Assembly: GCF_002783505.1 (NCBI RefSeq)
Contig: NZ_PFGL01000028.1
Span: 1 to 56,082, forward strand
Direction of reading: 5' to 3'
DNA: 56,082 nt
From: Shewanella sp. CG12_big_fil_rev_8_21_14_0_65_47_15
Lineage (GTDB): Bacteria; Pseudomonadota; Gammaproteobacteria; Enterobacterales; Shewanellaceae
The notes below the pieces were generated by a model. That model had not been told where the DNA came from. It ran no database searches and saw nothing but the letters and a program-made list of their open reading frames with translations. Below are positions 26,016-35,294 of this stretch, in pieces; the stretch's first letter is position 1, and each line of letters opens with the position of its first letter. A program made the translations under genes and the position numbers.

Positions 26016-26761
26016 GCCTGAGACCCTATGTTGGTCTTAAGCGCTGTGGGGCCATCAGCCTTTGTCTTGTCAATGCGAGCGAAGGCTTGATAATGATTTG
26101 TATCGATTGCAACCTCTTCCACACCCGCTAACCAAAGATTGAGTTGATTGAGTACATGGGCGGCGCGTTGGCATTGACCTTGGGCCCAGATCCCAAATAG
26201 ATGGGCGGCGGTAATTGCGGGAACGGCAATAATCAGTCCCGCCGCCGTGGTGTTCATGGCAAGTCCTAGCCCGGCGCTCAGTTGCGCTGGGGTCACAGGG
26301 CCTTGGGATTGTCCAAGCTCGGCAAACATATCTATCAGTCCTAATACTGTGCCGAGCAGGCCGAGTAATGGGCTAATAATGCCGATCACCTGCAACAGTT
26401 TTAAACCAGCTTGTAAGTCCCGCTGCTGTTTGTTGAGCCATAGGCTGAGTAATTCTTCCCGCAATATTTTGGGCTGGTGGACTTGTTTCAGTAACAGGGT
26501 GGCGCCGCGGGCGAGTAGATCCTGCTGGGCACTGGTTTGCGCTATCAAAGCGTTGACGCTGTCGGTGTTAGGCTGTGAGGTTGAACTGCGTAGATTTTGT
26601 ACCCAAGCCTGTTTTTTCGGCAGGATAACAAGCGCGCTTTGGTGCAAGAAAAGGGCACTTCGCTCGAGGCAGATCATGAGTGCTAGAAATGCACATAACA
26701 ATAGCGGCCAAGTCAGTACGCCAAGTTGTGAGTGTAAAGAAGAAAAATCTGTCATGGGCAT
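26012..26761 (-). CDS. exbB: TonB energising protein ExbB
   Basis: A 249-residue MotA/TolQ/ExbB-family channel protein with three helices: LTWPLLLCAFLALMICLE, then after a cytoplasmic loop VIGIISPLLGLLGTVLGLIDMF and LGLAMNTTAAGLIIAVPAIT, the latter two holding the family motif. GGAGAGG lies upstream of ATG 26761; a second ATG at 26755 is equally possible. Between tonB and exbD. Confidence 0.95.
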   Translation of the reverse strand: MPMTDFSSLHSQLGVLTWPLLLCAFLALMICLERSALFLHQSALVILPKKQAWVQNLRSSTSQPNTDSVNALIAQTSAQQDLLARGATLLLKQVHQPKILREELLSLWLNKQQRDLQAGLKLLQVIGIISPLLGLLGTVLGLIDMFAELGQSQGPVTPAQLSAGLGLAMNTTAAGLIIAVPAITAAHLFGIWAQGQCQRAAHVLNQLNLWLAGVEEVAIDTNHYQAFARIDKTKADGPTALKTNIGSQA

Positions 26762-26834
26762 TAAGCCTCTCCAATCATGGGTTATTTCAGTTTGATAACT
26801 CGTTTTAAGGGCAAAAAAGTACTGTTAAGTCAGG

Positions 26835-27665
26835 CTAGTTGAGTGCAAAACGAATGGGAACTCTGACTTTGTAGTGGCTTGCTAGCCTTGGGGCCGGCGC
26901 TTCAAATTGCCAGGTTTCTACCGCATCGAGCGCCGCTTGATCGAGCAGGCTAAAACCCGAGCTTTTGACTAACCTGAGTGCCAGTTGCTCACCGAGTTCA
27001 TTGAACATCACCTCAATTGTCGCCGTGCCCTCTAATCCTTTCTTGCGTGCTATCCGTGGGTAAGTGGGTTGGGGAGGTGGTGAAGTAAACACTGGCTTAG
27101 CCAACTCCACTATTTGGTTTTTTAGACCCTGAGCTTGGACACTGCTGCCTGCGACCTGGCTAATGGGGGGCGTCTCTGTTTTCTCTGTTGTTACAGTCTC
27201 TGCTACCACAGTGCTTGGCGTTAACTCTTTATCTGCAGAACGGCTGTTAGCCTCAGCGATATCAGCTGTTTGAGTCGTTGCAGTTGCGCTTAATTCTTTA
27301 AGCGGTTTTATCCCGCGGTTCGCTGCGTTATCGACAGGCTTAGGTTCGGGCTTATGTGCAAGTTTAGGTTCAGGTTTAGCCTCGGTGTCGGAGATATTTT
27401 TCACTCGCGGCTTAGTCTGCGCTATGGGAGCCACGCTGGCTTGAGGTGTGGCCTGTTTGGCTGCGGCGGCAAAATTAACGCTAACGCGGTTGACGCCAGT
27501 GTCCTGTGACGCCGCCTTCTGTGACGTCACTTTCTGTAACGTCACTTTCTGTAACATCATTGCCGAGTCAGACATTAACAGCGTTGTCGCAGGCTGAGAG
27601 GCGATAACCCCAGTTTGGATGGCAATCGTTAATGCGCCAAAGGCCAGATATCGTTTCGGTGTCAC
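26835..27665 (-). CDS. tonB: TonB energy transducer
   Basis: A 276-residue TonB. One N-terminal helix (YLAFGALTIAIQTGVIA), a long periplasmic spacer rich in Thr, Ala, Lys and Glu with EPKP-type repeats (AKPEPKLAHKPEPKPVD), and the C-terminal domain with PTYPRIARKKGLEGTATIEV, the SSGFSLLDQAALDAVETW helix and the last strand YKVRVPIRFALN. Unusual detail: a 15-bp tandem repeat (27504-27563) near the N-terminus encodes LQKVT LQKVT SQKAA SQDTG. First gene of the minus-strand operon, divergent from hugA, sharing a Fur-box-like site. Confidence 0.95.
   Translation of the reverse strand: MTPKRYLAFGALTIAIQTGVIASQPATTLLMSDSAMMLQKVTLQKVTSQKAASQDTGVNRVSVNFAAAAKQATPQASVAPIAQTKPRVKNISDTEAKPEPKLAHKPEPKPVDNAANRGIKPLKELSATATTQTADIAEANSRSADKELTPSTVVAETVTTEKTETPPISQVAGSSVQAQGLKNQIVELAKPVFTSPPPQPTYPRIARKKGLEGTATIEVMFNELGEQLALRLVKSSGFSLLDQAALDAVETWQFEAPAPRLASHYKVRVPIRFALN
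27504..27563. repeat. four 15-bp tandem repeats inside tonB
   Basis: Units begin at 27504, 27519, 27534 and 27549 with consensus CTGTRACGTCACTTT; the second and third differ by one base and the outer two are more diverged. They encode five-residue units in the periplasmic neck of TonB and could vary in number between strains. Confidence 0.8.
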
Positions 27666-27748
27666 GGCAATCTCTTCTCCTGAAAATCGGCCTCTCGACG
27701 CTTAAAGCCATTTTGCTAATTAAGATACTTCAATATAAATAAGATCGC

Positions 27749-27769
27749 AAATGATAATGATTTCTATTT
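27749..27769. promoter_or_regulatory. Fur-box-like site between tonB and hugA
   Basis: AAATGATAATGATTTCTAT contains one perfect TGATAAT half-site and a partial second half. It is in the 270-bp gap between the divergent tonB and hugA genes, so one site could repress both haem operons when iron is plentiful. Confidence 0.7.
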
Positions 27770-27934
27770 GATCTATTTAATTGTCTCAGGTAGAGTGCCT
27801 TCAATTGCTCGATTGGGCGCTTAAAAAAACAGCAAAGTCATTCAATGGCATTACTTTGAGAGCTTGATACCTAGGCAAAGTGGTGCGCAATTGAATTGGC
27901 TTGAGCTTACAAATTATCACTTGAGGATGAAGAG

Positions 27935-30034
27935 ATGAGAAAAAAGCCGTTAGTGATCGCGATGGCACTGAGTGGTACGGCGCTAAGTTTTACGGCGTTA
28001 AGTTTTACGTTAGCGGCAGCGGAGAGTGTTCAACCTGTTATTCAACAGGATACGGATAACAAAACCGTGGCAACCGAGTTTGACGAAGTGTTAGTCAGCG
28101 CAACTAGGATCAGCGAAAAAGCCTCGGAAACCAGTCGCAGCGTCACCGTCGTCGGCGAAGAACAGCTCACCGTTGCTCAGGCCGCATCCGTGGCCGATGC
28201 CCTTAAAAATGAGGCCAATATCAATGTCACCAATGGACCTAGGGCATCATCCCAGGGGGTTGAGATCCGTGGTTTAAGCGGTGATAGAGTCCTTCAAACG
28301 ATTGATGGTGCGAGACAAAATACCAGTTCGGGCCACAGAGGTTCCTATTTTATGGATCCTGAATTACTCAAGTCCATCGAAGTGCTGCGTGGTCCCGCCA
28401 GCAGTTTGTGGGGCAGCGGTGCCCTTGGGGGCGTCGTCGCCCAGAATACTAAGTCGGCGCAGGATTTTTTAGCCCCAGAGGAAAGCTTCGGCGGTTATCT
28501 TAAGCAAGGTTATGAAACTAATGGCTCCCGTACTAAAACCAGCGGTGCCATTTACGGTCAACAAGCCACTATTGACTGGCTGCTTAATGGTTCTTACTAC
28601 GACTCCAACGACATCAACACCGGCAATGACGAAACCCTCAATAACAGCGCGTCCCAAGGCAGCAGTGGTTTAGCCAAGTTTGGTTGGCAGGCCGATGAGG
28701 CTTCACGCTTGGAATTGTCGGCAAGGGTCAACAAGTCTAATGAATTAGTGCCCAGTAATCCCTCGGCTGCCGTGAGTAGCTCAGTGCCCTTAGTGCGTCG
28801 TAAGACTGACGATCAAAACGTGACCCTCAACTACAGTTTGCATCCTGCCAACAATCCGTACCTAGATACTAAGGTGCAAGTGTATTGGAACAGCACCGAC
28901 TACGATGAGGACAGAGTCACTAAAAATCAACTAGATAGTACTGAATATCGCACCGTTGGCGTTAATTTAAATAACAGCTCGCAGTTAGGAATAATTAAGC
29001 TGACCTATGGTGTCGATGGCTACCGCGATACTATCGAAACCGTTCGTGACGACAAGGGGCAGGCGGGTCAGCGTCCGGGGAATATCGATGGTGAGACTCA
29101 GGTTTGGGGCGCGTTTACCCGGGCCGATATCGAACTGACTCAAACCTTGAACCTCGATGCGGCATTGCGCTACGACAGCTTTAAGACTGACAGTAATAAT
29201 TTAAACTTATCCTCCGATGACAATGAGTTATCCCCGTCACTCGGACTGATTTGGCAGACCCAAGCTTGGTTGACCCTAAGCGCACGTTACGATCAAGCCT
29301 TTAGAGCACCAACGGTGGAAGAAATGTTCTCCAGTGGAACCCATTACTGCATTCCGCCCATTCCCGGATTTTTACCCCAGGGTCTGTGTAACACCTTTGC
29401 GACCAATCCAGATCTAAAGTCTGAAACCGCACGGAATAAAGAAATCAAAGCGGATCTGCGTTTCAGTGATCTCGCCGGCGATGATGAGTTGGCGTTAACG
29501 TTCAATATCTTCCGCAACGATGTGGACGATTTTATCGTGCAGCAAGTGTCTAATCCTTGGCATGGTATTCCAGGGTTTGAGCAAACGACCTCGTGGAATA
29601 ACGTCGAAGATGCGCAGCTAACGGGCTTTGAAGTGAGCGGACGTTACCGTATAGGCCAGACTCGCCTAGCGATGAATTATGGCCAAACCCATGGCGAAGA
29701 CCGCCAAACGGGCGATGCTATCGAAGGTATCCCTGCCAATAAGTTTAATGTCGATTTATCCCAAGGCATTATGGATGGCGATATGAAACTGGGCACACGG
29801 GTGACCTATGTGGCAACGCAGTCGAACACCCCCGATGGCCATAGCGTGGCAGAGTACGATGATTACACCCTTTGGGATGTCTACCTTGCCTGGGAACCCA
29901 CAATGGGTGTGATGTCCGGCGTGAGAGTCGATTTTGCCATTGAAAATATTGGTGATGAGCAATATCAGCAGGCCTGGCAAACCTTGTATCAACCGGGCCG
30001 TAATATGAAATTATCGGCGCGTTATATGTTCTAG
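27935..30034 (+). CDS. hugA: outer-membrane haem receptor HugA
   Basis: A 699-residue TonB-dependent receptor. Signal peptide to about residue 31 with an internal repeat TALSFTALSFT. TonB box DEVLVSATR, plug domain with SQGVEIRGLSGDRVLQTIDGAR and VLRGPASSLWGSGALGGVV, then a 22-strand barrel ending in aromatic F. In the extracellular part FRAPTVEEMFSSGTHYC and NPDLKSETARNKE are the FRAP and NPNL haem-receptor motifs. Divergent from tonB, followed by hugX and hugZ in one operon. Very likely Fur-regulated. Confidence 0.95.
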   Translation: MRKKPLVIAMALSGTALSFTALSFTLAAAESVQPVIQQDTDNKTVATEFDEVLVSATRISEKASETSRSVTVVGEEQLTVAQAASVADALKNEANINVTNGPRASSQGVEIRGLSGDRVLQTIDGARQNTSSGHRGSYFMDPELLKSIEVLRGPASSLWGSGALGGVVAQNTKSAQDFLAPEESFGGYLKQGYETNGSRTKTSGAIYGQQATIDWLLNGSYYDSNDINTGNDETLNNSASQGSSGLAKFGWQADEASRLELSARVNKSNELVPSNPSAAVSSSVPLVRRKTDDQNVTLNYSLHPANNPYLDTKVQVYWNSTDYDEDRVTKNQLDSTEYRTVGVNLNNSSQLGIIKLTYGVDGYRDTIETVRDDKGQAGQRPGNIDGETQVWGAFTRADIELTQTLNLDAALRYDSFKTDSNNLNLSSDDNELSPSLGLIWQTQAWLTLSARYDQAFRAPTVEEMFSSGTHYCIPPIPGFLPQGLCNTFATNPDLKSETARNKEIKADLRFSDLAGDDELALTFNIFRNDVDDFIVQQVSNPWHGIPGFEQTTSWNNVEDAQLTGFEVSGRYRIGQTRLAMNYGQTHGEDRQTGDAIEGIPANKFNVDLSQGIMDGDMKLGTRVTYVATQSNTPDGHSVAEYDDYTLWDVYLAWEPTMGVMSGVRVDFAIENIGDEQYQQAWQTLYQPGRNMKLSARYMF

Positions 30035-30057
30035 GCCAAGCCATCAGGAGAAAGCGA

Positions 30058-30648
30058 ATGCAGACGATACAAGATACTGGGGCAGATCCCGAACTCAGTG
30101 TGCCGAAAAATCCCAATGTGCCTCTAGCCCAGCTTGAAAAACAGGCAGAGCTGAGGCAAAGGTTTGAGTTACAAGCCGATTTAATGCCAGCGCAGCTTGC
30201 CAGCGAGCTAGGGCTCCCTGAGATGGAAGTGGTTGCCACATTGCCACCGGGGCAAGTAGTGTTTGTGCCTTTAACTCAGCTAGATACATTACTGCAAGCC
30301 TTACCCGAGTGGGGGACGCTTACCACGATAGTGATGCTTTCGGGCAGTGTATTTGAATTTAAAGGGGATTTTCCCCAGGGGAAATATGCCCACGGTTATT
30401 ACAACCTCTACAGCAAGGGAGATGGGCTGCATGGCCACCTCAAACTAGAGGGGATGCGTGGTATCGCCTTGATCAGCCGCCCTTTTAGAGGCAGCGAAAG
30501 CCATTCGATCAACTTCTTCGGCAGCGAAGGTGAGGTGGTGTTCAAAGTGTATTTGGGTCGTGATAAGCAAAGAGCGTTGTTCCCTGAACAGGTTCGCCAA
30601 TTTAAGGCCCTTGCAACCACCTTTGCCGCGGTACAAGCCACTCTCTAA
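30058..30648 (+). CDS. hugX: intracellular haem carrier HugX (HutX family)
   Basis: A 196-residue cytosolic protein of the HutX/HuvX family: PAQLASELGLPEMEVVATLPPG, the strand MLSGSVFEFKGDFPQGKYAHGYYNL, and SHSINFFGSEGEVVFKVYLGRD. HutX proteins carry haem and pass it on to the degrading enzyme HutZ/HugZ. A strong GGAG site lies before ATG 30058. It is 23 bp after hugA and 39 bp before hugZ. Confidence 0.93.
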   Translation: MQTIQDTGADPELSVPKNPNVPLAQLEKQAELRQRFELQADLMPAQLASELGLPEMEVVATLPPGQVVFVPLTQLDTLLQALPEWGTLTTIVMLSGSVFEFKGDFPQGKYAHGYYNLYSKGDGLHGHLKLEGMRGIALISRPFRGSESHSINFFGSEGEVVFKVYLGRDKQRALFPEQVRQFKALATTFAAVQATL

Positions 30649-30687
30649 ATTGCAAGATTAACGTATTGTATTTAAGGAATATAACCA

Positions 30688-31245
30688 ATGAAGCCTGAAA
30701 TCACCGAACAGGAACAGCGCCTAAGGGACAAGTTACTACCCGAAATCGAAGCCTTTAAACAGCAGCGCGAGACCCTGCAACTGGCCACCATAGGCGCCGA
30801 AGGTCAACCCAATGCGAGTTATGCGCCATTTGCCTTGGCCGATGATGGTTTTTACATTTTGGTGAGCGATCTTGCCCGCCATGGACATAACTTAAAGCAC
30901 TCATCTAAGGTTTCAGTGATGTTAGTCGAAGATGAAACAGCGGCTAAATCGGTATTTGCGCGCAAGCGTTTGACCTTCGATGCCGTTGCCGTGGTGATTC
31001 CCCGCGGCACGCCAGCCTTTAGTAAGGGCGTCAGTGTGCTATCGGCACGCTTTGGGGAAATGTCGGACAACCTTGCAGCATTGACCGATTTTAATCTCTA
31101 TAAACTGGCGCCACATCAGGGGCTTTACGTGAAAGGTTTTGGTCAAGCCTTTAGTTTAACGGGTGCCGAATTGCTCGATGTAAATTGGCAGCGTGACGGT
31201 CACCATGGCACACCCAAAACCCCAGAGAATGTGCAAGTCGCTTAA
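30688..31245 (+). CDS. hugZ: haem-degrading enzyme HugZ (HutZ family)
   Basis: A 185-residue protein of the FMN-binding split-barrel fold, HugZ/HutZ group: TLQLATIGAEGQPNASYAPFALADDGFYILVSDLARHGHNLKHSSKVSVMLVEDE. That fold places His in the LARHGHNL segment, and the C-terminal Lys/Trp part VNWQRDGHHGT offers the haem-ligand histidine region. It frees iron from haem in the cytosol. The gene ends the hug operon and is followed by a terminator. Confidence 0.93.
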   Translation: MKPEITEQEQRLRDKLLPEIEAFKQQRETLQLATIGAEGQPNASYAPFALADDGFYILVSDLARHGHNLKHSSKVSVMLVEDETAAKSVFARKRLTFDAVAVVIPRGTPAFSKGVSVLSARFGEMSDNLAALTDFNLYKLAPHQGLYVKGFGQAFSLTGAELLDVNWQRDGHHGTPKTPENVQVA

Positions 31246-31282
31246 GTTTTTCACTTAAGTTTCTTACTTTAGCGAGCTAAAT

Positions 31283-31311
31283 AAACCCGCACAGGCTGCG
31301 GGTTTGTTTTA
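31283..31311 (+). terminator. intrinsic terminator after hugZ
   Basis: Perfect 9-bp stem AAACCCGCA (31283-31291) / TGCGGGTTT (31297-31305) with a 5-base loop, then GTTTT. Confidence 0.9.
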
Positions 31312-31423
31312 TCCTTCTTCAGTAACACCCGCCTGAGCCCTTGAATTTACCCGCAGCAGGTCGCATGTTAACCATAAAGCGGCATGGTTAGCGGCTTTAC
31401 GATTACCCCTAAAGGATGTCACC

Positions 31424-33313
31424 GTGGCCGAGCCAAGAGCAAAATCACCCGAACCCATCAAGATACAGTCATCACAGACGGATAAACCATCGTCTCGCCC
31501 TTTGCCTGAGGACTCCCTTAAGCCAACACTGGCTATCTCTGCGCGGCAAAGAGCCGTGCTACCTTGGATTGCAGGCTTTCTTAAACCCTATAAATGGAAA
31601 GTCGCCGCGGCAGTGCTATGCCTATTGATTGGCTCACTCGCTTGGTTGTCATTGGGCCAAGGTGTGCGCTTGATGGTCGATGAAGGCTTTGTAAGGGATA
31701 ATGCGCAGCGACTGAATGAAATCATATTGTTAGTGCTCGGGATTACCGCGGTCAGTGGCACAGCTGTGTTTTGCCGCTTCTATTTGATGACTTGGTTGGG
31801 TGAGCGGGTCAGCGCCGATATTCGTCTTACTGTTTACAATCAACTGCTTAAACTATCACCCGCCTTTTACGCTAAGGTGCGCACTGGTGAAGTGATCTCT
31901 CGCTTTACCGCCGACTCTACCTTACTACAAACCGTGGTGGGTTCGAGTTTGTCCATGGCGCTGCGTTCGGGAGTGACTGTGCTTGGCGGTTTAGTCATGA
32001 TGGGGATCACCAGCGTTAAGATGACCTTATTAGTGTTATTGGCTGTCCCCTTAGTGCTAGGGCCAGTGATTTTTTTCGGTCGCAAGGTACGCGTGTTAGC
32101 ACGGGAAAGCCAAGACAGGGTTGCCGATCTCGGTGCCTATGTCGATGAAACACTCCATGAAATCCATACGGTACAAGCCTATGGCCACGAAGATAAAGAC
32201 CGTAGCTTATTCAATACCCGCGTCGAAGATGTGATGTCCGCGGCCAGTGGTCGCATTCGTTACCGTGCCTTGCTGATTTCATCCGTGATGTTTTTAAGTA
32301 TCGCCGCGATTGCCATGGTGACTTGGGTCGGTGCCCACGATGTGATGGCGGGTAAGATGACGGGCGGTGAGCTATCGGCCTTTATGTTTTACGCTGTGAT
32401 GGTCGCGGGCGCCGTAGCGACCATTAGCGAAGTGATAGGCGAGATCCAACGGGCCTCCGGCGCCGCCGAGCGGTTAATCGAACTGGCTGAAACACAAGTG
32501 GATATTCCCCTTGCGGCGAATCCTGTGACTTTACCCGCCAAGGTCAGTGGCGAGTTAGTGATAGAAGGGCTCAACTTTACCTATCCAGAGCAAGAAACCT
32601 TAGTGCTAAAACAGCTCAATATGGCTATTACCGCGGGTGAACGGGTTGCCTTAGTGGGACCAAGTGGCGCGGGTAAGAGCACCTTGTTCCAGTTATTGCA
32701 GCGCTTTTATGTGCCTGGCGTTGGCAGTATTCGGCTGGAAGGGATTGATATTGCTAAGCTTCTGCCACAGGAACTGCGGGCGCAGTTTGCTCTGGTGCCG
32801 CAGGACTCGGTGATTTTTGCGACCAATGTACTTGAAAACGTGCGCTATGGCCGAGTCGATGCGACCGAGCAAGAAGTCATAGATGCCTGTATCGCGGCCC
32901 GTGCCCACGAGTTTATTAGCGAGTTTACTGACGGTTATCAAACCTACTTAGGCGAGCGTGGCGTGCGACTTTCTGGTGGGCAGAAGCAGCGGATCGCCAT
33001 AGCGCGGGCGATTCTAGCCGACAGACCGATATTGTTACTCGATGAGGCGACCAGCGCCTTAGATGCGGTGAGCGAGCAGAAAGTGAAGCAAGCGCTGGAC
33101 GTATTGATGGCGGGCAAAACCACCTTAATTATTGCCCATCGCTTATCGACGGTAATCAATGCAGATAGGATTTTTGTCTTCGATAAGGGCGAGATTGTTG
33201 CCTGCGGTCGCCACCAAGAGTTGATGCAAACCAATGCCTTATATCGTGAATTTGCCAGTCTGCAATTGTTAACCGAAGAGGCCAATACCAGCGCTTTGAA
33301 TGATATTGTCTAA
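31424..33313 (+). CDS. ABC transporter, fused permease-ATPase (MsbA type)
   Basis: A 629-residue half-transporter starting at GTG 31424 with AAAGGA before it. Six-helix exporter domain (about residues 45-335) including LSWLSLGQGVRLMVDEGFV-type coupling start and ERVSADIRLTVYNQLLKLSPAFY. ATPase domain: Walker A GPSGAGKST, Q-loop VPQDSVIFA, signature RLSGGQKQRIAIARA, Walker B ILLLDEATSALD, and IIAHRLST. Homologous to multidrug or lipid exporters; the substrate is unknown. It follows the hug terminator and has no partner gene, consistent with a homodimer. Confidence 0.9.
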   Translation: MAEPRAKSPEPIKIQSSQTDKPSSRPLPEDSLKPTLAISARQRAVLPWIAGFLKPYKWKVAAAVLCLLIGSLAWLSLGQGVRLMVDEGFVRDNAQRLNEIILLVLGITAVSGTAVFCRFYLMTWLGERVSADIRLTVYNQLLKLSPAFYAKVRTGEVISRFTADSTLLQTVVGSSLSMALRSGVTVLGGLVMMGITSVKMTLLVLLAVPLVLGPVIFFGRKVRVLARESQDRVADLGAYVDETLHEIHTVQAYGHEDKDRSLFNTRVEDVMSAASGRIRYRALLISSVMFLSIAAIAMVTWVGAHDVMAGKMTGGELSAFMFYAVMVAGAVATISEVIGEIQRASGAAERLIELAETQVDIPLAANPVTLPAKVSGELVIEGLNFTYPEQETLVLKQLNMAITAGERVALVGPSGAGKSTLFQLLQRFYVPGVGSIRLEGIDIAKLLPQELRAQFALVPQDSVIFATNVLENVRYGRVDATEQEVIDACIAARAHEFISEFTDGYQTYLGERGVRLSGGQKQRIAIARAILADRPILLLDEATSALDAVSEQKVKQALDVLMAGKTTLIIAHRLSTVINADRIFVFDKGEIVACGRHQELMQTNALYREFASLQLLTEEANTSALNDIV

Positions 33314-33372
33314 GCAACAATCGACCCAGTCGCTAGCTGAAATCCTCAGACTAGCTACTGGGTATGTTGTTT

Positions 33373-34974
33373 TTATGCTTTGTCTTTTAACTCGCGGCGC
33401 AGAATTTTACCGACAGTGCTCTTAGGTAATTGCGTCATAAATTCAATTATTTTGGGCAATTTATAGCCTGCTAATTGCCCGCGGCAATAGGTTAAAATAG
33501 CCTCTTTAGCCTGTTGCTGATCTTGGCTGTCATCCTTGAGCACGATAAAGGCTTTGACCGCTTCGCCCGAATGTTCATCTTTTACGCCCACCACGGCACA
33601 CTCAATGATATTTGGATGACTGGCTAATACATTTTCTACCTCATTGGGATAAACGTTAAAGCCCGAGACTATGATCATATCCTTTTTGCGATCAACAATT
33701 TGATGGAAACCTTCAGCGGTTGCAATAGCAATGTCGCCGGTTTTGAAGAAACTATCTGCGGTCATTACATTGACGGTTTCCTGTGGGTTATTCCAGTATC
33801 CGAGCATCACCTGAGGGCCGCGGACGGCGAGTTCCCCCGCCGTACCTAAGGGCACTTCAAGGTTGTTTTCATCTAAAAGTTTAACTTCGGTGCCAATCAC
33901 AGGTTTACCAATAGTGCCCAGTTTTTGATAACCGGGCGCATTGAGTGAGATCACTGGCGAAGTTTCAGATAATCCATAACCTTCACTGATCATATTGCCC
34001 GTGGTCTGCTGCCAAATATTCGCCGCCGCGGCCGTGAGTGCGGTACCGCCCGAGATAGTGATTTTTAAGTGGCTAAAGTCCAGCGCCTTAAACTCGGGTT
34101 GATGGCATAGGGCGACAAACAGAGTATTGAGTCCGGCAAATCCAGTGAAGGGATATTTGGCGAGTGTTTTAATTAAGCCAGCAATATCCCGTGGATTTGG
34201 AATTAATACCGAGCAACCGCCGCTCTCGAAATACAGCACTAAATTCACCATAAAAGCGTAAATGTGGTAAATCGGCAGCGGTGCAACGAAGATATCTTCG
34301 CCTTCGGTGATCACACTGCCAATGCGGGATTTGACCTGTGCCGCATTGGCGAGCATATTGCCATGGGTCAACATGGCACCCTTGGATAACCCTGTGGTGC
34401 CCCCCGTGTATTGCAGGGCCGAGAGGTCATCGAGTTTAGGATTTAAGCGGATGAAGGGCAGTTCGGCCCCTTGTTTTAAGAGCTGGCAAAACTCCACATT
34501 CTTAAGACCCGTCTTAGGCTGCACATGTGGATCGATTAAATCTAAAGGGTGGGTGGAGATGACGAGTTCTATTTGGGTACTGTCGATGACCTTGGCTAAG
34601 GTCGGTAATAGGTCGGATAACACGACTAAGGCTTTAGCACCAGAATCATTGAACTGATGGATAAGCTCACGTTCAGTATAGAGTGGATTAGTGTTAACTA
34701 GGATAAGCCCCGCCCTGAGTGCGCCGTAGGCCGCGATAACAAATTGGGTAATATTGGGCAATTGAATGGCAATGCGATCGCCGGGTTTTAGGTCAGTTTT
34801 ATGCTGTATATAGGCGGCAAAGTAACGTGAATCGCGTTCTATCTCATTAAAACTGCTGGTTTTACCAAGACAGGCATAGGCGGGTTTATCGCCATAGCGT
34901 AGGCTGGTTTTCTCGATGAGATCGACGAGTGATGAGTAGTTGAGTTTGAGTTGGGAGTCTTGATCGTATGCCAT
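33373..34974 (-). CDS. long-chain acyl-CoA synthetase / AMP-forming ligase
   Basis: A 533-residue AMP-binding enzyme making acyl-CoA from fatty acid, ATP and CoA. P-loop ALQYTGGTTGLSKGAML near residue 190, A4 region GYGLSETSPVI, MLGYWNNPQET, and the C-terminal hinge FKTGDIA plus KDMIIVSGFNVYPNEVE with the catalytic Lys in LPKSTVGKILRRELK. FadD-like, one of probably several copies in the genome. It lies convergently with the ABC exporter and upstream of ccoG without overlap. Confidence 0.92.
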   Translation of the reverse strand: MAYDQDSQLKLNYSSLVDLIEKTSLRYGDKPAYACLGKTSSFNEIERDSRYFAAYIQHKTDLKPGDRIAIQLPNITQFVIAAYGALRAGLILVNTNPLYTERELIHQFNDSGAKALVVLSDLLPTLAKVIDSTQIELVISTHPLDLIDPHVQPKTGLKNVEFCQLLKQGAELPFIRLNPKLDDLSALQYTGGTTGLSKGAMLTHGNMLANAAQVKSRIGSVITEGEDIFVAPLPIYHIYAFMVNLVLYFESGGCSVLIPNPRDIAGLIKTLAKYPFTGFAGLNTLFVALCHQPEFKALDFSHLKITISGGTALTAAAANIWQQTTGNMISEGYGLSETSPVISLNAPGYQKLGTIGKPVIGTEVKLLDENNLEVPLGTAGELAVRGPQVMLGYWNNPQETVNVMTADSFFKTGDIAIATAEGFHQIVDRKKDMIIVSGFNVYPNEVENVLASHPNIIECAVVGVKDEHSGEAVKAFIVLKDDSQDQQQAKEAILTYCRGQLAGYKLPKIIEFMTQLPKSTVGKILRRELKDKA

Positions 34975-35148
34975 GCTGAACTACCTCAAAGATGATGTTT
35001 ATTAGTTGTTATTATTCGGAATTAAACAGATGTTTAGGTTAGAGGTTGTTAGCACTTAAGGTCAATGCTTATCGTGAAAAACATCGCTATGCCAAGAAAG
35101 GTATCTTTATGTAACAAATAGCCTTTTTACTCTAAAGTATAGGCTTAA

Positions 35149-35232
35149 CTATAGCTTAAGTTTGAGCTTCTTGATGCGCTGCAGTGTGGGTTTACGGCGC
35201 TTAGATTTACGACGCTTGGGTTTATTCCCCAA
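35149..35232 (-). CDS. candidate Lys/Arg-rich small peptide
   Basis: A 27-codon frame using TTG 35232-35230, ending TAG 35149. Encodes a very basic peptide beginning GNKPKRRKSKRRKP and ending IKKLKLKL; the frame stays open about 19 codons further upstream with the same composition (QPKQIYINRNRRL) but lacks a standard start there. It is in the 320-bp gap downstream of ccoG. It may be a real small protein or the tail of a decayed gene. No family known to me. Confidence 0.35.
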   Translation of the reverse strand: MGNKPKRRKSKRRKPTLQRIKKLKLKL

Positions 35233-35294
35233 GCGCCGATTACGGTTAATATAGATTTGCTTTGGCTGTGATATTAATAGCTAAAGGCCTAATA

